Part shown: positions 5,464-6,222 of the stretch, piece after piece
How the letters are laid out: each line of letters begins with the position of its first letter
Position numbering within the stretch: the first letter of the stretch is position 1
Assembly (NCBI GenBank): GCA_029288515.1
Contig: JARIHB010000001.1
Coordinates: forward strand, 1 to 6,222
Reading direction: 5' to 3'
Length of the DNA: 6,222 bases
DNA from: Candidatus Saccharimonadota bacterium
GTDB taxonomy: Bacteria > Patescibacteriota > Saccharimonadia > Saccharimonadales > UBA4665
Translations under genes and position numbers: made by a program
The notes under the pieces: generated by a model
What the model was told of the DNA's origin: nothing
What the model saw: only the letters and a program-made list of their open reading frames with translations
Databases searched by the model: none

Positions 5464-6222
5464 TTACAGAATCACCAGCGGCGCTTTGATGTGAGGGTGG
5501 TACTCGTAGTTCTCCAGCACAAAGTTGTCGGTTGTAAAACCGTCTATATCATCCACGTCACCGGTGATTGTGAGCGTCGGAAAGGGTAGCGGCTTGCGGT
5601 GCAGCTGCTCTTTGGCCGGTTCGATATGATTGTTGTACAGATGGGCGTTGCCGATGGAAATAATCAGCTCGCGCGCCTCGGTGCCGGTAAGGTGCGCCAC
5701 CATACATAGCAGCATGGCATACTGGGCAATATTAAACGGCAAACCCAAGAAGACGTCCGACGAACGCTGGTATAATTGCAGGCGCAGCTTGCCCTTGGTA
5801 ACGTCAAATTGAAACATCGTATGGCAGGGGGGCAAGCGCATTTCCTTAAGCTCGCCAGCATTCCAGGCAGACACAATGATTGCCTTGGAGTGAGGATTAT
5901 TTTTTATTTCGTCAATAGCCCACTGCAGTTGGTCGAATTCCGTGCCGTCCGGGCGGCGCCAATGACGCCACTGCACGCCATAAATGCGCCCCAGGTCGTT
6001 ATGTTCGTCCAGAAAGCCGTCCCAATAACGAATTTTGTGCTCGTGCAGATAATCAACTTTGGACGTGCCTTGAATAAACCAGAATAGCTCATGCAGTAAG
6101 ATATTGAACGGCATCTTTTTGGTAGTAAGCAGCGGGAAACCCTGACGCATATCAAACCGAATCTGCGCGCCAAAGATAGATTTAATGCCGTGGATACCCC
6201 GCGTCGGCTTGCTTTTGCCGTT
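5464..6222 (-). CDS. thyA: Thymidylate synthase ThyA (5' end outside window)
   Basis: ThyA converts dUMP to dTMP in the cytosol with methylene-tetrahydrofolate as carbon donor and reductant. 252 residues are visible, and the frame stays open to the window edge. Numbering runs at a constant offset of 13 from the E. coli enzyme, so only about a dozen N-terminal residues are missing. Seen are the catalytic Cys133 in PPCHTMFQF, QLYQRSSDVFLGLPFNIAQYA (149-169) with R153, D156 and N164, and HLYNNH with H194 and Y196. The C-terminus is IKAPLVIL. N164 (E. coli Asn177) favours dUMP over dCMP. Unusual points: the N-terminal phosphate loop reads TRGIHGIKSIFG (7-18) instead of DRTGTGTLSIFG, though the Arg is kept. 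The subunit-crossing pair R126/R127 of E. coli is K113/A114. The ATG at 6150 is internal. Function as ThyA is very likely. Confidence 0.95.
   Translation of the reverse strand, partial: NGKSKPTRGIHGIKSIFGAQIRFDMRQGFPLLTTKKMPFNILLHELFWFIQGTSKVDYLHEHKIRYWDGFLDEHNDLGRIYGVQWRHWRRPDGTEFDQLQWAIDEIKNNPHSKAIIVSAWNAGELKEMRLPPCHTMFQFDVTKGKLRLQLYQRSSDVFLGLPFNIAQYAMLLCMVAHLTGTEARELIISIGNAHLYNNHIEPAKEQLHRKPLPFPTLTITGDVDDIDGFTTDNFVLENYEYHPHIKAPLVIL

Noticed and set aside
1..6222. Reassigned TGA codon (as in Gracilibacteria or SR1), suspected because no gene ends in TGA
   Set aside because: Ten stops, all TAA or TAG, is a small sample, and no gene contains an in-frame TGA, so the standard code is sufficient.
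1..6222. tRNA or rRNA genes, CRISPR arrays, insertion sequences
   Set aside because: No cloverleaf-like sequence, regularly spaced repeats, transposase motifs or terminal inverted repeats were seen on reading both strands.

Overview
The window looks like a bacterial chromosome segment. It is densely coded, with gaps of only 0 to about 130 bases, and no stretch over 300 bases lacks a gene. All ten stop codons are TAA or TAG, and no gene contains an in-frame TGA, so the code appears standard. The host may be a small-genome Patescibacteria (CPR) member, perhaps Saccharibacteria. The hints are the long charged N-terminal tail on ribosomal protein L1, the archaemetzincin-like protein and the many unrecognised small proteins. 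This assignment is an impression, not a proof.

Plus strand, bases 1-1917: the end of a ribosomal protein operon. The C-terminal half of L11 (rplK) is followed by two unrecognised small genes (120 and 108 codons). Their proteins align without gaps over about 35 residues, so they are tandem paralogs. Then come an L1-type mRNA binding hairpin (933-960), a strong ribosome binding site, L1 (rplA), and a perfect 15-bp intrinsic terminator (1881-1917).

Plus strand, 1937-3281: a new transcription unit. A near-consensus promoter (TTTACA, 17 bases, CATAAT) drives a 37-residue very acidic mini-protein and then a family 4 glycosyltransferase. A small hairpin between them overlaps the glycosyltransferase ribosome binding site, which suggests translational coupling.

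Minus strand, 6222-3282: thyA (thymidylate synthase, 5' end outside the window), then a 194-residue protein that reads as an archaemetzincin with a destroyed catalytic zinc motif. Next come an extended -10 promoter, a 139-residue helical CxxC protein, and a short GH15/phosphorylase-kinase-like (alpha/alpha)6 protein whose start overlaps the previous stop (TAATG). The GH15 gene and the glycosyltransferase converge with their stop codons directly abutting.

Functionally, the left part is translation machinery, probably with L1 feedback control. The middle pairs a sugar transferase with a glycoside-hydrolase-like enzyme, which could both act on glucans or glycoconjugates, although they are not co-transcribed. 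The right part holds dTMP synthesis and a probable pseudoprotease. The least conventional items are the paralog pair between rplK and rplA, the pseudo-archaemetzincin, and the acidic leader gene with its hairpin.
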